Source of the DNA: Neorhizobium lilium
GTDB lineage: Bacteria; Pseudomonadota; Alphaproteobacteria; Rhizobiales; Rhizobiaceae
Length of the DNA: 64,000 nucleotides
NCBI RefSeq assembly: GCF_004053875.1
Contig: NZ_SBIP01000003.1
Location: forward strand, 124,001 to 188,000
Direction: 5' to 3'
The notes below the pieces were generated by a model. That model made no database searches. It was not told where the DNA came from and worked only from the letters and a program-made list of their open reading frames with translations. Below, piece after piece: positions 44,435 to 54,070 of this stretch (positions are counted from its first letter, which is position 1; the number at the start of each line of letters is the position of its first letter). The position numbers were made by a program, and so were the translations under genes.

Positions 44435-45241
44435 ATGAAACCCGCTCGCATAATCATCCTCGCAGTCGCTGTGGTGGCAGCCGGCCTTGCCGGCCTGCTG
44501 GCGATGCGCATTTCCGGGGTCAAAGCCCCGGGCGTGGTGGAAACCATTGTCGAGAAAGAGGCGACGGTAAAGGTCCTGGTGTCCGCCGAGAGCCTTCCTG
44601 TCGGCAGCCGCCTCAACGACAAGTCCGTCGAATGGATGGAGTGGCCGAAGGGCGGCATAGCCGAAGGTTTCATCACCAATGACGCCCGCCCGGAGGCCGT
44701 CCAGCAGCTGGCCGGCTCGATCGTGCGCATGCCGATCTTCAAGGGCGAACCGATCCGGGCCGAAAAGATCGCGGACTCATCCAGCCGCATCATGTCTTCC
44801 CTGCTGCCATCCGGCAAGCGCGCCGTCGCGACGGAAATCTCCGTTGCAACCGGCGCCGGCGGCTTCGTGCTACCGAACGATCGGGTCGATGTGATCATGG
44901 TGCGCGACCCCAAGGATGGCAGCAATCCCCTTACCGAAAACGTCTTGAACAACGTGCGGGTGCTGGCGATCGACCAGCAGATCCAGGAAGCGGCAGACGG
45001 AAGCAAGTCGGTCGTAGGCACGACTGCCACGCTCGAACTCACGCCGGACCAAGCCAAGGTCATAACCGTCGCCCAGCAGATGGCGCAACGCCTGACGCTG
45101 GCGCTGCGCTCCGTGGCCGACGCGCAGGAGCCGGACACGGTATCGGCGGACTATCTGCTTCACGGCGGCGGCAAGGGAGAAGTCCAAGTCATCAAATCAG
45201 GATCGATCGTCAAGGGCACGACGACACTGCAGGCGAAGTGA
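44435..45241 (+). CDS. cpaB: Flp pilus assembly protein CpaB/RcpC
   Basis: A 268-residue protein with an N-terminal membrane anchor (MKPARIIILAVAVVAAGLAG), an SAF-like domain (VKVLVSAESLPVGSRLNDKS) and the RcpC/CpaB domain with VLPNDRVDVIMVRD. Known members act in the periplasm with the secretin. First gene of the long operon cpaB-cpaC-cpaD-cpaE-cpaF-tadB-tadC. Confidence 0.94.
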   Translation: MKPARIIILAVAVVAAGLAGLLAMRISGVKAPGVVETIVEKEATVKVLVSAESLPVGSRLNDKSVEWMEWPKGGIAEGFITNDARPEAVQQLAGSIVRMPIFKGEPIRAEKIADSSSRIMSSLLPSGKRAVATEISVATGAGGFVLPNDRVDVIMVRDPKDGSNPLTENVLNNVRVLAIDQQIQEAADGSKSVVGTTATLELTPDQAKVITVAQQMAQRLTLALRSVADAQEPDTVSADYLLHGGGKGEVQVIKSGSIVKGTTTLQAK

Positions 45242-45254
45242 ACGGAGCGGCCAG

Positions 45255-46808
45255 GTGATCAGTCTTAATATGAGATTTCGCAGCTTTGCCGCGCTCGGCA
45301 TGGGTTTCTGCCTCGCCATCTCGGGCGTGCCCGGGCCGATCTCGCCATTGGGTACGGGCGTCTCCGACGCCATGGCGGGCGATGCCAGCCTGATCCGCAT
45401 CACCGAGGGCGGTCCAGGCGTCAAGAAGCGCCTCAATCTCGGGCTCAACAAGGCCCTGGTGGTCGATCTGCCGGCAGATGCGCATGACATCCTGGTGGCC
45501 GATCCCGGCATGGCAGACGCCGTGACGCGTACATCGCGACGCATCTACCTCTTCGGCAAAACGGTCGGACAGACCAATATCTTCGTCTTCGGTGCCAATG
45601 GCGAGGAGATCGTCAGCCTCGACGTGCAGATCGAGCGCGACATTTCCGGCCTGCAGGACAATCTGCGGCGGTTTCTGCCTGAGTCCGATATCAAGGTCGA
45701 GATCATCTCGGATAACATCGTCCTGTCCGGCACGGTGCGGACACCCCAGGATTCGACCCAGGCCGAGAAACTGGCCAAGGCCTTCCTGAAGGGCGGCGAG
45801 GCGACGACCCGCAATATTACCGCCCAGGGCAACAATGGCGATGCCGATATTTTCGCCGAAAACCGCCAGACTTCTCAGATCGTCAACCTGTTGACGATCG
45901 AAGGCGAGGATCAGGTGACGCTGAAGGTGACGGTCGCAGAAGTCAGCCGCCAGGTCATGAAGCAGCTCGGCTTCAATGGCTCGATCAGCGGCAGCAAGGG
46001 TGCTCTTTCCTTCTCCAACCCGGCGAACCTCGGCAATGCCATCGGCGCGTTCGGAACCGGCAGCCTGGCCGGGTCCATCGGCGCAACGAGCATCGCCAGC
46101 TATATGAATGCGATGGAGCAGGCGGGCGTGATGCGGACCCTTGCGGAGCCTAGCCTCACCGCCATCTCCGGCCAGCAGGCCAAGTTCTACGTGGGCGGCG
46201 AATACCGGCTTCCGGCGGAGCAGGAAGTGCAATTCGACGAGGATACCGGAAGGCCGTCCGTGACCCGCACCGTCAGCTCGGTCGATTACGGCATCCAGCT
46301 GAATTTCAAGCCGGTAGTGCTTTCTGCCGGGCGCATCAGCCTCAATATCGAGACCAATGTTTCCGAGCCCACATCGGAAGGGTCGGTGGTCACCGGCAAT
46401 GGCAGCAGCACGCAAATTCCGGGCAGCACTTACCTGTCGATCCGCAAGCGCGAAGCTTCGACCACGGTCGAACTGCCCTCCGGCGGCTCCATCGTCATCG
46501 CCGGTCTCGTGCAGGATAATGTTCGCCAGGCCATGTCCGGACTTCCGGGCATTTCCAAGGTTCCGGTCTTCGGCACGCTCTTCCGCAGCAAGGATTTCGT
46601 GCGCAACGAGACGGAACTGGTGATCATCGCGACACCCTACCTCGTGCGCCCCGTGGCCCGCAGCGAAATCGCCCGTCCGGACGACAACTTCAATCCGGAG
46701 AACGATGGCGCAACCTTCTTCCTCAATCGCGTCAACAAGATCTACGGCCGCAAGGAGTCCGTCGCAACCGGGCAATATCACGGCGCCGTCGGCTTCATCT
46801 ACAAGTGA
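45255..46808 (+). CDS. cpaC: Flp pilus outer-membrane secretin CpaC/RcpA
   Basis: A 517-residue secretin: signal sequence, pilus N-terminal domain (NLGLNKALVVDLPADAHDIL, GQTNIFVFGANGEEI), BON-like segment and the type II/III secretin core (VMRTLAEPSLTAISGQQAKF, LPSGGSIVIAGLVQDN, PVFGTLFRS, ELVIIATPYLV). It forms the multimeric outer-membrane channel for the pilus. GTG start with GGAG 7 nt upstream; an ATG five codons in is an alternative. Confidence 0.95.
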   Translation: MISLNMRFRSFAALGMGFCLAISGVPGPISPLGTGVSDAMAGDASLIRITEGGPGVKKRLNLGLNKALVVDLPADAHDILVADPGMADAVTRTSRRIYLFGKTVGQTNIFVFGANGEEIVSLDVQIERDISGLQDNLRRFLPESDIKVEIISDNIVLSGTVRTPQDSTQAEKLAKAFLKGGEATTRNITAQGNNGDADIFAENRQTSQIVNLLTIEGEDQVTLKVTVAEVSRQVMKQLGFNGSISGSKGALSFSNPANLGNAIGAFGTGSLAGSIGATSIASYMNAMEQAGVMRTLAEPSLTAISGQQAKFYVGGEYRLPAEQEVQFDEDTGRPSVTRTVSSVDYGIQLNFKPVVLSAGRISLNIETNVSEPTSEGSVVTGNGSSTQIPGSTYLSIRKREASTTVELPSGGSIVIAGLVQDNVRQAMSGLPGISKVPVFGTLFRSKDFVRNETELVIIATPYLVRPVARSEIARPDDNFNPENDGATFFLNRVNKIYGRKESVATGQYHGAVGFIYK

Positions 46809-46818
46809 GGAGAGGGCG

Positions 46819-47556
46819 ATGAGCACCGTTACCAAGCCAACCACCATTCGCGAAGGCAGCCCTCCCATGCAGCAGGACAAGCACCGCCTCATGCCCAGAA
46901 CCATGGCGACGCTCGCCCTCGTCGCCGCATGCGCCGGCATGCTGGCTTCCTGCGGCAGCCAAATGACCACCGGCGCCATACCGGACGATTACCGCACCCG
47001 CCATCCGATCGTGCTGGCCGAGGGCGAAAGCACCCTCGACGTGCCCGTCGCATCCGGCGATGTGCGGCTTTCCATAGGGCTGAAGGACATGGTGCGCGGC
47101 TTCGCGCAGAAATTCGTCGCCTCGCCGGCCGGCGTCATCCAGGTGCAGGTGCCGCATGGCTCCTACAATGCGGGTGCCGCCTCAAGGCTTGCCGGCGATG
47201 TCCGCCGCACGCTGACCCAGACCGGCATAAGCTCGCAGCGCATCCTGATGAGCAGCTATGCTGCCATGCCCAATGGCGACGCAGCCCCGATCCGGCTGTC
47301 CTATGTGACGACCAAGGCCATGACCAGCCAGTGCGGCAACTGGCCTGAGGACCTTTCCGACAACACGACGGCAAACAGGAACTGGTACAATTTCGGCTGT
47401 GCCAGCCAGAACAACCTGGCTGCCCAGATCGCCAATCCTTCGGATCTGATTGCCCCCCGGGCCATGACGCCGATCGATGCGGCACAGCGTGGGCAGGTCA
47501 TCAGCGACTACCGCGGCGAAAAAAGCGGCACGACGATCACGATCAACAGCAATTAA
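46819..47556 (+). CDS. cpaD: Pilus assembly lipoprotein CpaD
   Basis: A 245-residue protein with a late lipobox LASC (Cys45) after a hydrophobic segment, so lipid-anchored, and the CpaD domain (YRTRHPIVLAEGESTLDVPV; MTSQCGNWPEDLSDN; NFGCASQNNLAAQIANPSDL). CpaD is thought to pilot or stabilise the CpaC secretin. Start at the ATG 11 bp after cpaC, with GGAGAGGGCG upstream. Confidence 0.93.
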   Translation: MSTVTKPTTIREGSPPMQQDKHRLMPRTMATLALVAACAGMLASCGSQMTTGAIPDDYRTRHPIVLAEGESTLDVPVASGDVRLSIGLKDMVRGFAQKFVASPAGVIQVQVPHGSYNAGAASRLAGDVRRTLTQTGISSQRILMSSYAAMPNGDAAPIRLSYVTTKAMTSQCGNWPEDLSDNTTANRNWYNFGCASQNNLAAQIANPSDLIAPRAMTPIDAAQRGQVISDYRGEKSGTTITINSN

Positions 47557-47568
47557 CGAGTTCAGGCG

Positions 47569-48858
47569 ATGAGCGCGATCACTTACGACATCCGCATGTC
47601 CGGCAATGGCGAGGCCTTTGGCGAAGAGGCCGACCAGGTTGTCGAGATGGAATCGCTGCGCCCTTTGCCACGCATCTCTATTCATGCCTTCTGCGAAAGC
47701 GAGGCGATGCAGAGGGTGATGGAGCGCGTGGCGCGCGATCGCCGCCTGGCCAAAGTCAACCTGCGCGTGACCAGCGGCAATGTTGCCGCGGCCGCAAACA
47801 TGTTCGGGTCCACGCCGACACCCAACCTCATCATCCTCGAAACGGATGCCGAGCCGAAGAACATGCTGAGCGAACTGGCACCCCTGGCGGAGGTCTGCGA
47901 CCCTTCGACCAGGGTGATCGTTATCGGCCGCTACAACGACATCGCGCTCTATCGCGAGCTGATCCGCAACGGTATTTCGGAGTACCTCGTCGGTCCCGTT
48001 CCGATGGCGGACCTTCTTGCCTCGATTTCCTCCATCTTCGTCGATCCGGATGCGGAGCCGCTTGGCCGGTCGATTGCGGTCATCGGCGCCAAGGGCGGTG
48101 TCGGTTCTTCCACCATCGCGCATAACTGTGCCTTCGGCATCTCGACGCTTTTTGCCACGGAAACCATCCTGGCCGATCTGGACCTGCCATTCGGCACCGC
48201 CAATATCGATTTCGACCAGGATCCGGCCCAGGGTATTGCCGAAGCCGTCTTTGCCCCGGAGCGGCTGGATGAAGTATTCCTCGACCGTCTGCTGACGAAA
48301 TGTTCGCAGCACTTGTCACTGCTTGCCGCGCCCTCCATGCTCGACCGCGCCTATGACTTCGAAAGCGGTGCATTCCTGCCGATCATCGAGATCTTGCAGC
48401 GCAGCGCCCCGGTTGCCGTTCTCGACCTGCCGCATGTCTGGACGGAATGGACGCGCTCGGTGCTGGCGGATGTCGATGAAGTGGTCATCTGCGCGGTCCC
48501 GGACCTTGCCAACCTGCGCAACACCAAGAACATGATCGATGCGCTGAAGAAGCTTCGGCCCAACGACCGTCCGCCGCATCTGATCCTCAACCAGGTCGGC
48601 ATGCCGAAGCGCCCGGAAATTGCACCTTCGGATTTCATAGAGCCGCTGGAGATCGAGCCGATCGCGATCCTGCCTTTCGATGCCCAGCTTTTCGGCAATG
48701 CCGCCAATAGCGGCCGGATGATCTCCGAGATCGATGCAAAATCGGCCGCCGCCGAAACGTTTGCGCAGATCGCCCATATCGTCACCGGCAGGGTGGCGCT
48801 CAAGAAGGTCAAGAAGGGCGGCCTCGGCAAAATGCTCGGCATGCTGGGACGCAAGTAA
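47569..48858 (+). CDS. cpaE: Pilus localisation ATPase-like protein CpaE/TadZ
   Basis: A 429-residue protein: an N-terminal receiver-like domain (about 30-160) with degenerate phosphorylation residues, then a MinD/ParA-type domain with the deviant Walker A KGGVGSST (175-182), where the second Lys of the canonical motif is absent. CpaE/TadZ marks the pole where the pilus is built. The C-terminus is basic (KKVKKGGLGKMLGMLGRK). Confidence 0.94.
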   Translation: MSAITYDIRMSGNGEAFGEEADQVVEMESLRPLPRISIHAFCESEAMQRVMERVARDRRLAKVNLRVTSGNVAAAANMFGSTPTPNLIILETDAEPKNMLSELAPLAEVCDPSTRVIVIGRYNDIALYRELIRNGISEYLVGPVPMADLLASISSIFVDPDAEPLGRSIAVIGAKGGVGSSTIAHNCAFGISTLFATETILADLDLPFGTANIDFDQDPAQGIAEAVFAPERLDEVFLDRLLTKCSQHLSLLAAPSMLDRAYDFESGAFLPIIEILQRSAPVAVLDLPHVWTEWTRSVLADVDEVVICAVPDLANLRNTKNMIDALKKLRPNDRPPHLILNQVGMPKRPEIAPSDFIEPLEIEPIAILPFDAQLFGNAANSGRMISEIDAKSAAAETFAQIAHIVTGRVALKKVKKGGLGKMLGMLGRK

Positions 48859-48888
48859 GGCCAAGGCCGATCAGGACTGGAATTGAGC

Positions 48889-50385
48889 ATGTTTGGTAAA
48901 CGCGGAAACGAAGGATTTGGACGCGGCGGAGGCATTGCTGCCCCACCCCCGGCTGCCTTGTCCCAACCGGGCACCACGGCGGCGAAGCCGACCGCTCCGG
49001 AAGTCTTTGCCGAACCCCTGCGTGACATGGCGACCAACCGCCAGCCCATGACGCCGCCGCCGATCGCGCCGGCTGCCGCTGGCCGCAAGCGAGCCCAGCG
49101 CACGGAGCAGTATTACGACACCAAGAGCCAGGTCTTCTCGGCATTGATCGATACGATCGACCTGTCGCAATTGGCAAAGCTCGATGGCGAAAGTGCGCGC
49201 GAGGAAATCCGCGACATCGTCAACGACATCATCACCATCAAGAACTTCGCAATGTCCATCTCCGAGCAGGAGGAACTGCTCGAGGACATCTGCAACGACG
49301 TCCTCGGCTATGGCCCGCTCGAACCGCTGCTGGCCCGCGACGATATTGCCGACATCATGGTCAACGGCGCCGGCCAGACCTTCATCGAAGTGGCCGGTAA
49401 GACGATCGAATCGGAAATCCGCTTCCGCGACAACGCCCAGCTTCTGTCCATCTGCCAGCGGATCGTCAGCCAGGTCGGCCGCCGGGTCGACGAATCCTCG
49501 CCGATCTGCGATGCGCGCCTGCCCGATGGCTCCCGCGTCAACGTCATCGCACCACCGCTCGCGCTCGACGGGCCGGCGCTCACCATCCGCAAGTTCAAGA
49601 AAGACAAGCTGACGCTTGAGCAGCTGGTCAAGTTCGGCGCGATCACGCCGGAAGGTGCGGTCCTCCTGCAGATCATCGGCCGCGTTCGCTGCAATGTCGT
49701 CATTTCCGGCGGTACGGGCTCGGGCAAGACGACGCTTCTCAACTGCCTGACGCGGTATATCGATCTCGACGAGCGCGTCATCACCTGCGAGGACACGGCC
49801 GAACTGCAGCTTCAGCAGCCGCATGTGGTTCGCCTGGAAACACGTCCGCCAAACATTGAGGGCGAGGGCGAGATTACCATGCGCGATCTCGTCAAGAACT
49901 GCCTGCGTATGCGCCCGGAACGGATCATCGTCGGCGAAGTGCGCGGACCGGAGGTCTTCGATCTTCTGCAGGCCATGAACACCGGCCATGACGGCTCCAT
50001 GGGCACGATCCACGCCAATACCCCGCGCGAATGCCTCAGCCGTATGGAATCGATGATCGCCATGGGTGGCTTCACGCTTCCGGCCAAGACGGTGCGTGAA
50101 ATCATTACCGGCTCGATCGACGTGATCATCCAGGCGGCACGTCTGCGAGACGGCTCGCGCCGCATCATCCAGATCACCGAGGTGATCGGCATGGAAGGCG
50201 ACGTGATCGTGACACAGGATCTGATGCGTTACGAGATCGAGGGCGAGGATGCGAACGGCAAGCTGATCGGCCGCCATGTGGCTACCGGCATCGCCAAGCC
50301 GCATTTCTGGGATCGCGCACGTTATTTCAATGAGGAACGGCGGCTGGCCGCCGCCATCGATGCAATGGAAATCGGCAAGAGCTGA
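48889..50385 (+). CDS. cpaF: Pilus secretion ATPase CpaF/TadA
   Basis: A 498-residue type II/IV secretion ATPase: Pro-rich N-terminus (about 20-65), N-terminal domain with YGPLEPLL and DIMVNGAG, Walker [10 protein letters not shown] (274-282), an Asp-box/Walker B region around [14 protein letters not shown], and the His-box [15 protein letters not shown]. It powers Flp pilus extension, and in related systems retraction too. ATG at 48889 with GGAA upstream is preferred to a TTG two codons earlier. Confidence 0.96.
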   Translation: MFGKRGNEGFGRGGGIAAPPPAALSQPGTTAAKPTAPEVFAEPLRDMATNRQPMTPPPIAPAAAGRKRAQRTEQYYDTKSQVFSALIDTIDLSQLAKLDGESAREEIRDIVNDIITIKNFAMSISEQEELLEDICNDVLGYGPLEPLLARDDIADIMVNGAGQTFIEVAGKTIESEIRFRDNAQLLSICQRIVSQVGRRVDESSPICDARLPDGSRVNVIAPPLALDGPALTIRKFKKDKLTLEQLVKFGAITPEGAVLLQIIGRVRCNVVISGGTGSGKTTLLNCLTRYIDLDERVITCEDTAELQLQQPHVVRLETRPPNIEGEGEITMRDLVKNCLRMRPERIIVGEVRGPEVFDLLQAMNTGHDGSMGTIHANTPRECLSRMESMIAMGGFTLPAKTVREIITGSIDVIIQAARLRDGSRRIIQITEVIGMEGDVIVTQDLMRYEIEGEDANGKLIGRHVATGIAKPHFWDRARYFNEERRLAAAIDAMEIGKS

Positions 50386-50405
50386 GGCTCGGGAGCAACC
50401 AATCC

Positions 50406-51419
50406 ATGTTCGGGCTGGACATCAACATCGTGGCGATCATCGCGCTTGCGGCCGTGTCTGCCGGTGCGATCTGCTACGGCTTCCTGTTTACCCGCATCGA
50501 GGTGGAGAAGAAGTCGGACGTCCGTCTCGGCCGCATCAAGACGGCCGAGAACGATCGCGAGCGGGTGAAGGCGGCGCGCGACCGTGTCCAGGAACTCTCG
50601 AAGCGTCGCAAGTCGATGCAGGACTCCTTGAAGGAGCTCGAAAAGAAGCAGGAAGAAAAAAACAGGAAGATGGGCGACGGCAGCCTGAAGTCGCGCCTTG
50701 GCCAGACCGGCATGGCCCTGACGCTTGCAAAGTTCTACATCGGCAGCGGTACACTCGGCTTTTTCGTATTCTTCGTCGCGCTGATTGCAGGCATCCCCAT
50801 GCTTGCCGCGACCGGCGCCGCTTTCGTGGCGGGCCTCGGCCTGCCGCGCTGGATCGTCGGGTTCCTGATCAAACGGCGGCAGAAGAGATTCCTGGCGGAG
50901 TTCCCGAACGCTCTTGACGTGATAGTTCGCTCCATCAAGTCGGGCCTTCCGCTCAACGACGCGATGCGGCTGATCGCCTCCGATGGTCAGGAGCCGGTAA
51001 AAACGGAGTTTCGGCGAGTGATCGAATCGCAGCAGGTAGGCCTGAGCATACCGGAAGCCTGCGTGCGGATGATGCAGACCATGCCGCTGTCGGAAGTCAA
51101 CTTCTTCTCCATCGTCATCACCATCCAGAACCAGGCCGGCGGCAACCTGTCCGAGGCCCTGGGAAATCTCTCCAAGGTGCTGCGCGACCGCAAGAAGATG
51201 AAGGCCAAGGTCAATGCTCTGTCCATGGAAGCCAAGGCCTCGGCCGTCATCATCGGCGCTCTGCCCTTCATCGTCTCGCTGCTGGTCTACCTGACGTCGC
51301 CGCAATACATGGCAGTCCTCTTCACCGATTCGCGGGGCCATTTCATCCTGGTAGCCTCCGGCATCTGGATGTCGATCGGCATTGTAGTCATGCGCAACAT
51401 GATCAACTTCGACATCTGA
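50406..51419 (+). CDS. tadB: Pilus inner-membrane platform protein TadB
   Basis: A 337-residue GspF/T2SF-family protein with an N-terminal helix, a charged cytoplasmic coiled-coil-like region (RVQELSKRRKSMQDSLKELE), then two mid helices, the T2SF domain (FPNALDVIVRSIKSGLPLND) and two C-terminal helices. Forms the platform on which CpaF acts, together with TadC. 20 bp after cpaF. Confidence 0.94.
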   Translation: MFGLDINIVAIIALAAVSAGAICYGFLFTRIEVEKKSDVRLGRIKTAENDRERVKAARDRVQELSKRRKSMQDSLKELEKKQEEKNRKMGDGSLKSRLGQTGMALTLAKFYIGSGTLGFFVFFVALIAGIPMLAATGAAFVAGLGLPRWIVGFLIKRRQKRFLAEFPNALDVIVRSIKSGLPLNDAMRLIASDGQEPVKTEFRRVIESQQVGLSIPEACVRMMQTMPLSEVNFFSIVITIQNQAGGNLSEALGNLSKVLRDRKKMKAKVNALSMEAKASAVIIGALPFIVSLLVYLTSPQYMAVLFTDSRGHFILVASGIWMSIGIVVMRNMINFDI

Positions 51420-51431
51420 AGAGGAGAGGTC

Positions 51432-52409
51432 ATGAAGGAACTTGCCGCAACCCTGACCGAACCCAGCACGCTCTTTGCCATGCTCGTGGCGATCGCCGTC
51501 TTTGCCACCTTCTATACGCTGGCCAGCCCCTTCTTCGAGAAGGGCGACCTTGGCAAGCGCATGAAGGCGGTTTCCACCGAACGCGAACTCATCAGGGCGC
51601 GGGAGCGGGCGCGCATGAACGCCGATCAGTCGAAGGCAAGCCTGCGCAATCAGAACAACCAGTCGGTCCGGCAGATTGTCGACAGGTTCAACCTGCGCAA
51701 GGCGCTTGTGGACGAGAACACCATGAACCGGTTGCGGGCGGCCGGCCTGCGCACGCAAAACGCCCTCAACATCTTCCTGGTGGCGCGCTTCCTTCTGCCG
51801 TTCATTTTCCTGGCTGCGGCAGTGTTCTGGATCTTCGTGCTCGGAAACATGGCGACCCGTCCGCTACCGCTGCGTATGCTGGCTGCAATCGGTTTTGCCT
51901 ATCTCGGCTTCTATGCGCCCAATATTTATGTCTCTAACCGTATCAAAAAGCGCCAGCTATCGATCAAGAGGGCCTGGCCGGATGCGCTCGACCTGATGCT
52001 GATCTGCGTGGAATCAGGTATCTCCGTCGAAGCTGCCATGCGCCGCGCCGCCGAGGAAATAGGCACCCAGTCGCCCGAACTTGCCGAGGAACTGGCGCTG
52101 ACGACAGCGGAACTTTCCTTTCTTCAGGACCGGCGCACGGCGTTCGAAAACCTCGGTATCCGCACCCAGCTCGACATGGTGAAGGCCGTGGCCCAATCGC
52201 TCATCCAGGCGGAACGATACGGCACGCCGGTCGCTCAGGCTCTCCGCGTCCTCGCGCAGGAAGGGCGCGATGAGCGCATGAACGAGGCGGAAAAGAAGGC
52301 GGCGGCCCTTCCTCCGAAGTTGACCGTTCCCATGATCCTGTTTTTCCTGCCCGTGCTGATCGCGGTCATTCTCGGGCCGGCCGGCATCCAGGTCGCAGAC
52401 CGCTTCTGA
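51432..52409 (+). CDS. tadC: Pilus inner-membrane platform protein TadC
   Basis: A 325-residue GspF-like protein, partner of TadB: N-terminal helix, two mid helices (about 115-165), T2SF domain with WPDALDLMLICVESGISVEA, and a final hydrophobic segment (TVPMILFFLPVLIAVILGPA). Last gene of the cpa/tad operon; it converges on the phosphatase gene with 10 bp between stops. Confidence 0.94.
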   Translation: MKELAATLTEPSTLFAMLVAIAVFATFYTLASPFFEKGDLGKRMKAVSTERELIRARERARMNADQSKASLRNQNNQSVRQIVDRFNLRKALVDENTMNRLRAAGLRTQNALNIFLVARFLLPFIFLAAAVFWIFVLGNMATRPLPLRMLAAIGFAYLGFYAPNIYVSNRIKKRQLSIKRAWPDALDLMLICVESGISVEAAMRRAAEEIGTQSPELAEELALTTAELSFLQDRRTAFENLGIRTQLDMVKAVAQSLIQAERYGTPVAQALRVLAQEGRDERMNEAEKKAAALPPKLTVPMILFFLPVLIAVILGPAGIQVADRF

Positions 52410-52419
52410 CGAGATTGCG

Positions 52420-52980
52420 TCAGCTCTCTTCGATCCCCAGAACCTCTTCCAGCCGCAGCCAGGTGCGGTCCATGGCATAGGCCCGCAGGAAGGGCAGGTT
52501 GACATGGCCATAGAGCGGCGACAGCTGCCATTCGGCCGTCTCCTCGTTTACGCCGGCGACCTGCTGCAGGTAGATGACGGAGGCAAGGCCGGTCCGATCG
52601 GCACCGGCGCGGCAGTGGATCAGCACCGGCTTTGGGGCATCCTTCAGGAGCGCGACCAGGTTCTCGCTCTCCTGCGCGGAGAGCTGGCGGGTGGCGGACA
52701 TCTGGAAATCGACATGCTGCACGGAAAGCTTCGAAGTGGTTGCCACCTCATCGCGATACCATTTCCGTTCGCTTGGCCCACGCAGGTTGATGACCGTCTT
52801 GATGCCGTAGCGCTGAATGTAATTGGCCAGCTCGTTCGGCGTCGGCTGTGCAGAACGGTAGAGTTGTCCCGGCAGGATTTCGTGGAAATTGCCGCTGACC
52901 TGCAGGAAGGCAAGATAGAGGCCGAGCCCAAGGATCGGGCTTGCGATGGCAATGCCCATCCACGTCAAGAGCTTGCGCAT
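52420..52980 (-). CDS. Membrane-anchored dual-specificity/tyrosine phosphatase-like protein
   Basis: A 186-residue protein with an N-terminal membrane anchor (about 7-28) and a DSP-like phosphatase domain: HCRAGADRTG (Cys123, Arg129) is the CX5R catalytic loop and YRSAQPTPNELANYIQRYGI the N-terminal motif of the Siw14/DSP-like family. The domain would face the periplasm if the anchor is uncleaved with N-in topology. Substrate unknown; adjacency to the pilus operon is not proof of a role in it. Confidence 0.88.
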   Translation of the reverse strand: MRKLLTWMGIAIASPILGLGLYLAFLQVSGNFHEILPGQLYRSAQPTPNELANYIQRYGIKTVINLRGPSERKWYRDEVATTSKLSVQHVDFQMSATRQLSAQESENLVALLKDAPKPVLIHCRAGADRTGLASVIYLQQVAGVNEETAEWQLSPLYGHVNLPFLRAYAMDRTWLRLEEVLGIEES

Positions 52981-53085
52981 GATTCGAGAGTTCCTTGCCC
53001 GCCATGGGTTCGCCGTCCTATGGACGCCCAAGCTGAAAAGAAACTGAAGGATGCGACAGGCGCCGGAAATTAGCTCGTGGCGGTG

Positions 53086-53925
53086 TCAGTTCGTGGAAGG
53101 CTTGGGCGTGGAATCCTGTGCGGCCAGTTTGCTCCAGGAATTCTGTTGCGAAAGCATGGAGCGCAGATAGGTGACATTGGCGTCCGCCTGCTGCTGCGAG
53201 AGCTCCTTGCGGGCGATATCCTCGGCTTCCGAGAAGCGGCCCTGCAAGCCGACCACGAGGGCAAGATTCTGGCGGACGCGGCTGTCGGCGCTGGCTTGCG
53301 TGGCGGCGTTGCGCATATAGCCCTCGGCGGTCTTCAGGTCGCCGGAAAGCACATAGGACATGCCCAGATTGGACATCACGCTCGGCTCCCCCGGTTGGGC
53401 TTCCAGCGCCTGCCGATATTTCGCCCGCGCCTCCTGGGTGCGGCCCATCTGGTCGAGGACGGCGCCCTGCGCCGAATAAAGCCGCCAGTCGGGATGGTCG
53501 GGCGTCTGGGCCCGGTCGATGGTGGCGAGCGCCTGTTCGAGTTGGCCAGCCGCGGCTTGCGCCTTGCCGTAGGCGGCCAGAACCTCGCGGTCTGCCGGAT
53601 GGGCAATGGCGACCTGCTGCATAACCGCGAGCGCTTGGCTGTTCTTGCCCGTCATGCTGAGAATGCTGGCATAGCGCAGGCCGATATCCCGGCTCTTCGG
53701 TTCGCGCACATAGGCGGCTCCGAGCGATTTTTCCGTATCGGCAAGCTGTGTTGCCGTCATCGTATCCAGCGAGCCTGACGAGACCCGCATCGGGATCGAG
53801 CCTGTGGTCACGGCGTCCCGCTTCGTAGCTGCGCATCCGGCTATGGAAGCGAGGAGCAGCGAGAGGAAGGCAGCCCGAACGAGGCGAGGTCCGGAGCGCG
53901 AGAAGTGAGCGGCGGAAGCGGTCAT
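53086..53925 (-). CDS. tadD: TPR lipoprotein, TadD-like
   Basis: A 279-residue protein with a signal peptide ending in the lipobox IAGC (Cys31) and about five tetratricopeptide repeats (DIGLRYASILSMTGKNSQAL, LAAYGKAQAAAGQLEQALAT, LYSAQGAVLDQMGRTQEARA, VMSNLGMSYVLSGDLKTAEG). TadD lipoproteins help assemble the secretin in tad systems. It is 105 bp upstream of the phosphatase gene and antisense to the main operon, so the pilus function is inferred from family and place. Confidence 0.88.
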   Translation of the reverse strand: MTASAAHFSRSGPRLVRAAFLSLLLASIAGCAATKRDAVTTGSIPMRVSSGSLDTMTATQLADTEKSLGAAYVREPKSRDIGLRYASILSMTGKNSQALAVMQQVAIAHPADREVLAAYGKAQAAAGQLEQALATIDRAQTPDHPDWRLYSAQGAVLDQMGRTQEARAKYRQALEAQPGEPSVMSNLGMSYVLSGDLKTAEGYMRNAATQASADSRVRQNLALVVGLQGRFSEAEDIARKELSQQQADANVTYLRSMLSQQNSWSKLAAQDSTPKPSTN

Positions 53926-54070
53926 GGGTGGCGGTCTCTTGGGGGTCGGGCCGGTCCGCCAGGCTCTTCCGACCCGGCATACGGTGCATCGCGCATTTCC
54001 ACTTCAGCAATAAACTGTTAACCCTAACAGACCGTTAAAACCAACGATTCCCTAAGCTTGAGAAGCTGTC

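Noticed and set aside
45210-46979. A 589-codon minus-strand frame opposite cpaC
   Set aside because: Shadow of the secretin gene, which has full family motifs on the plus strand.
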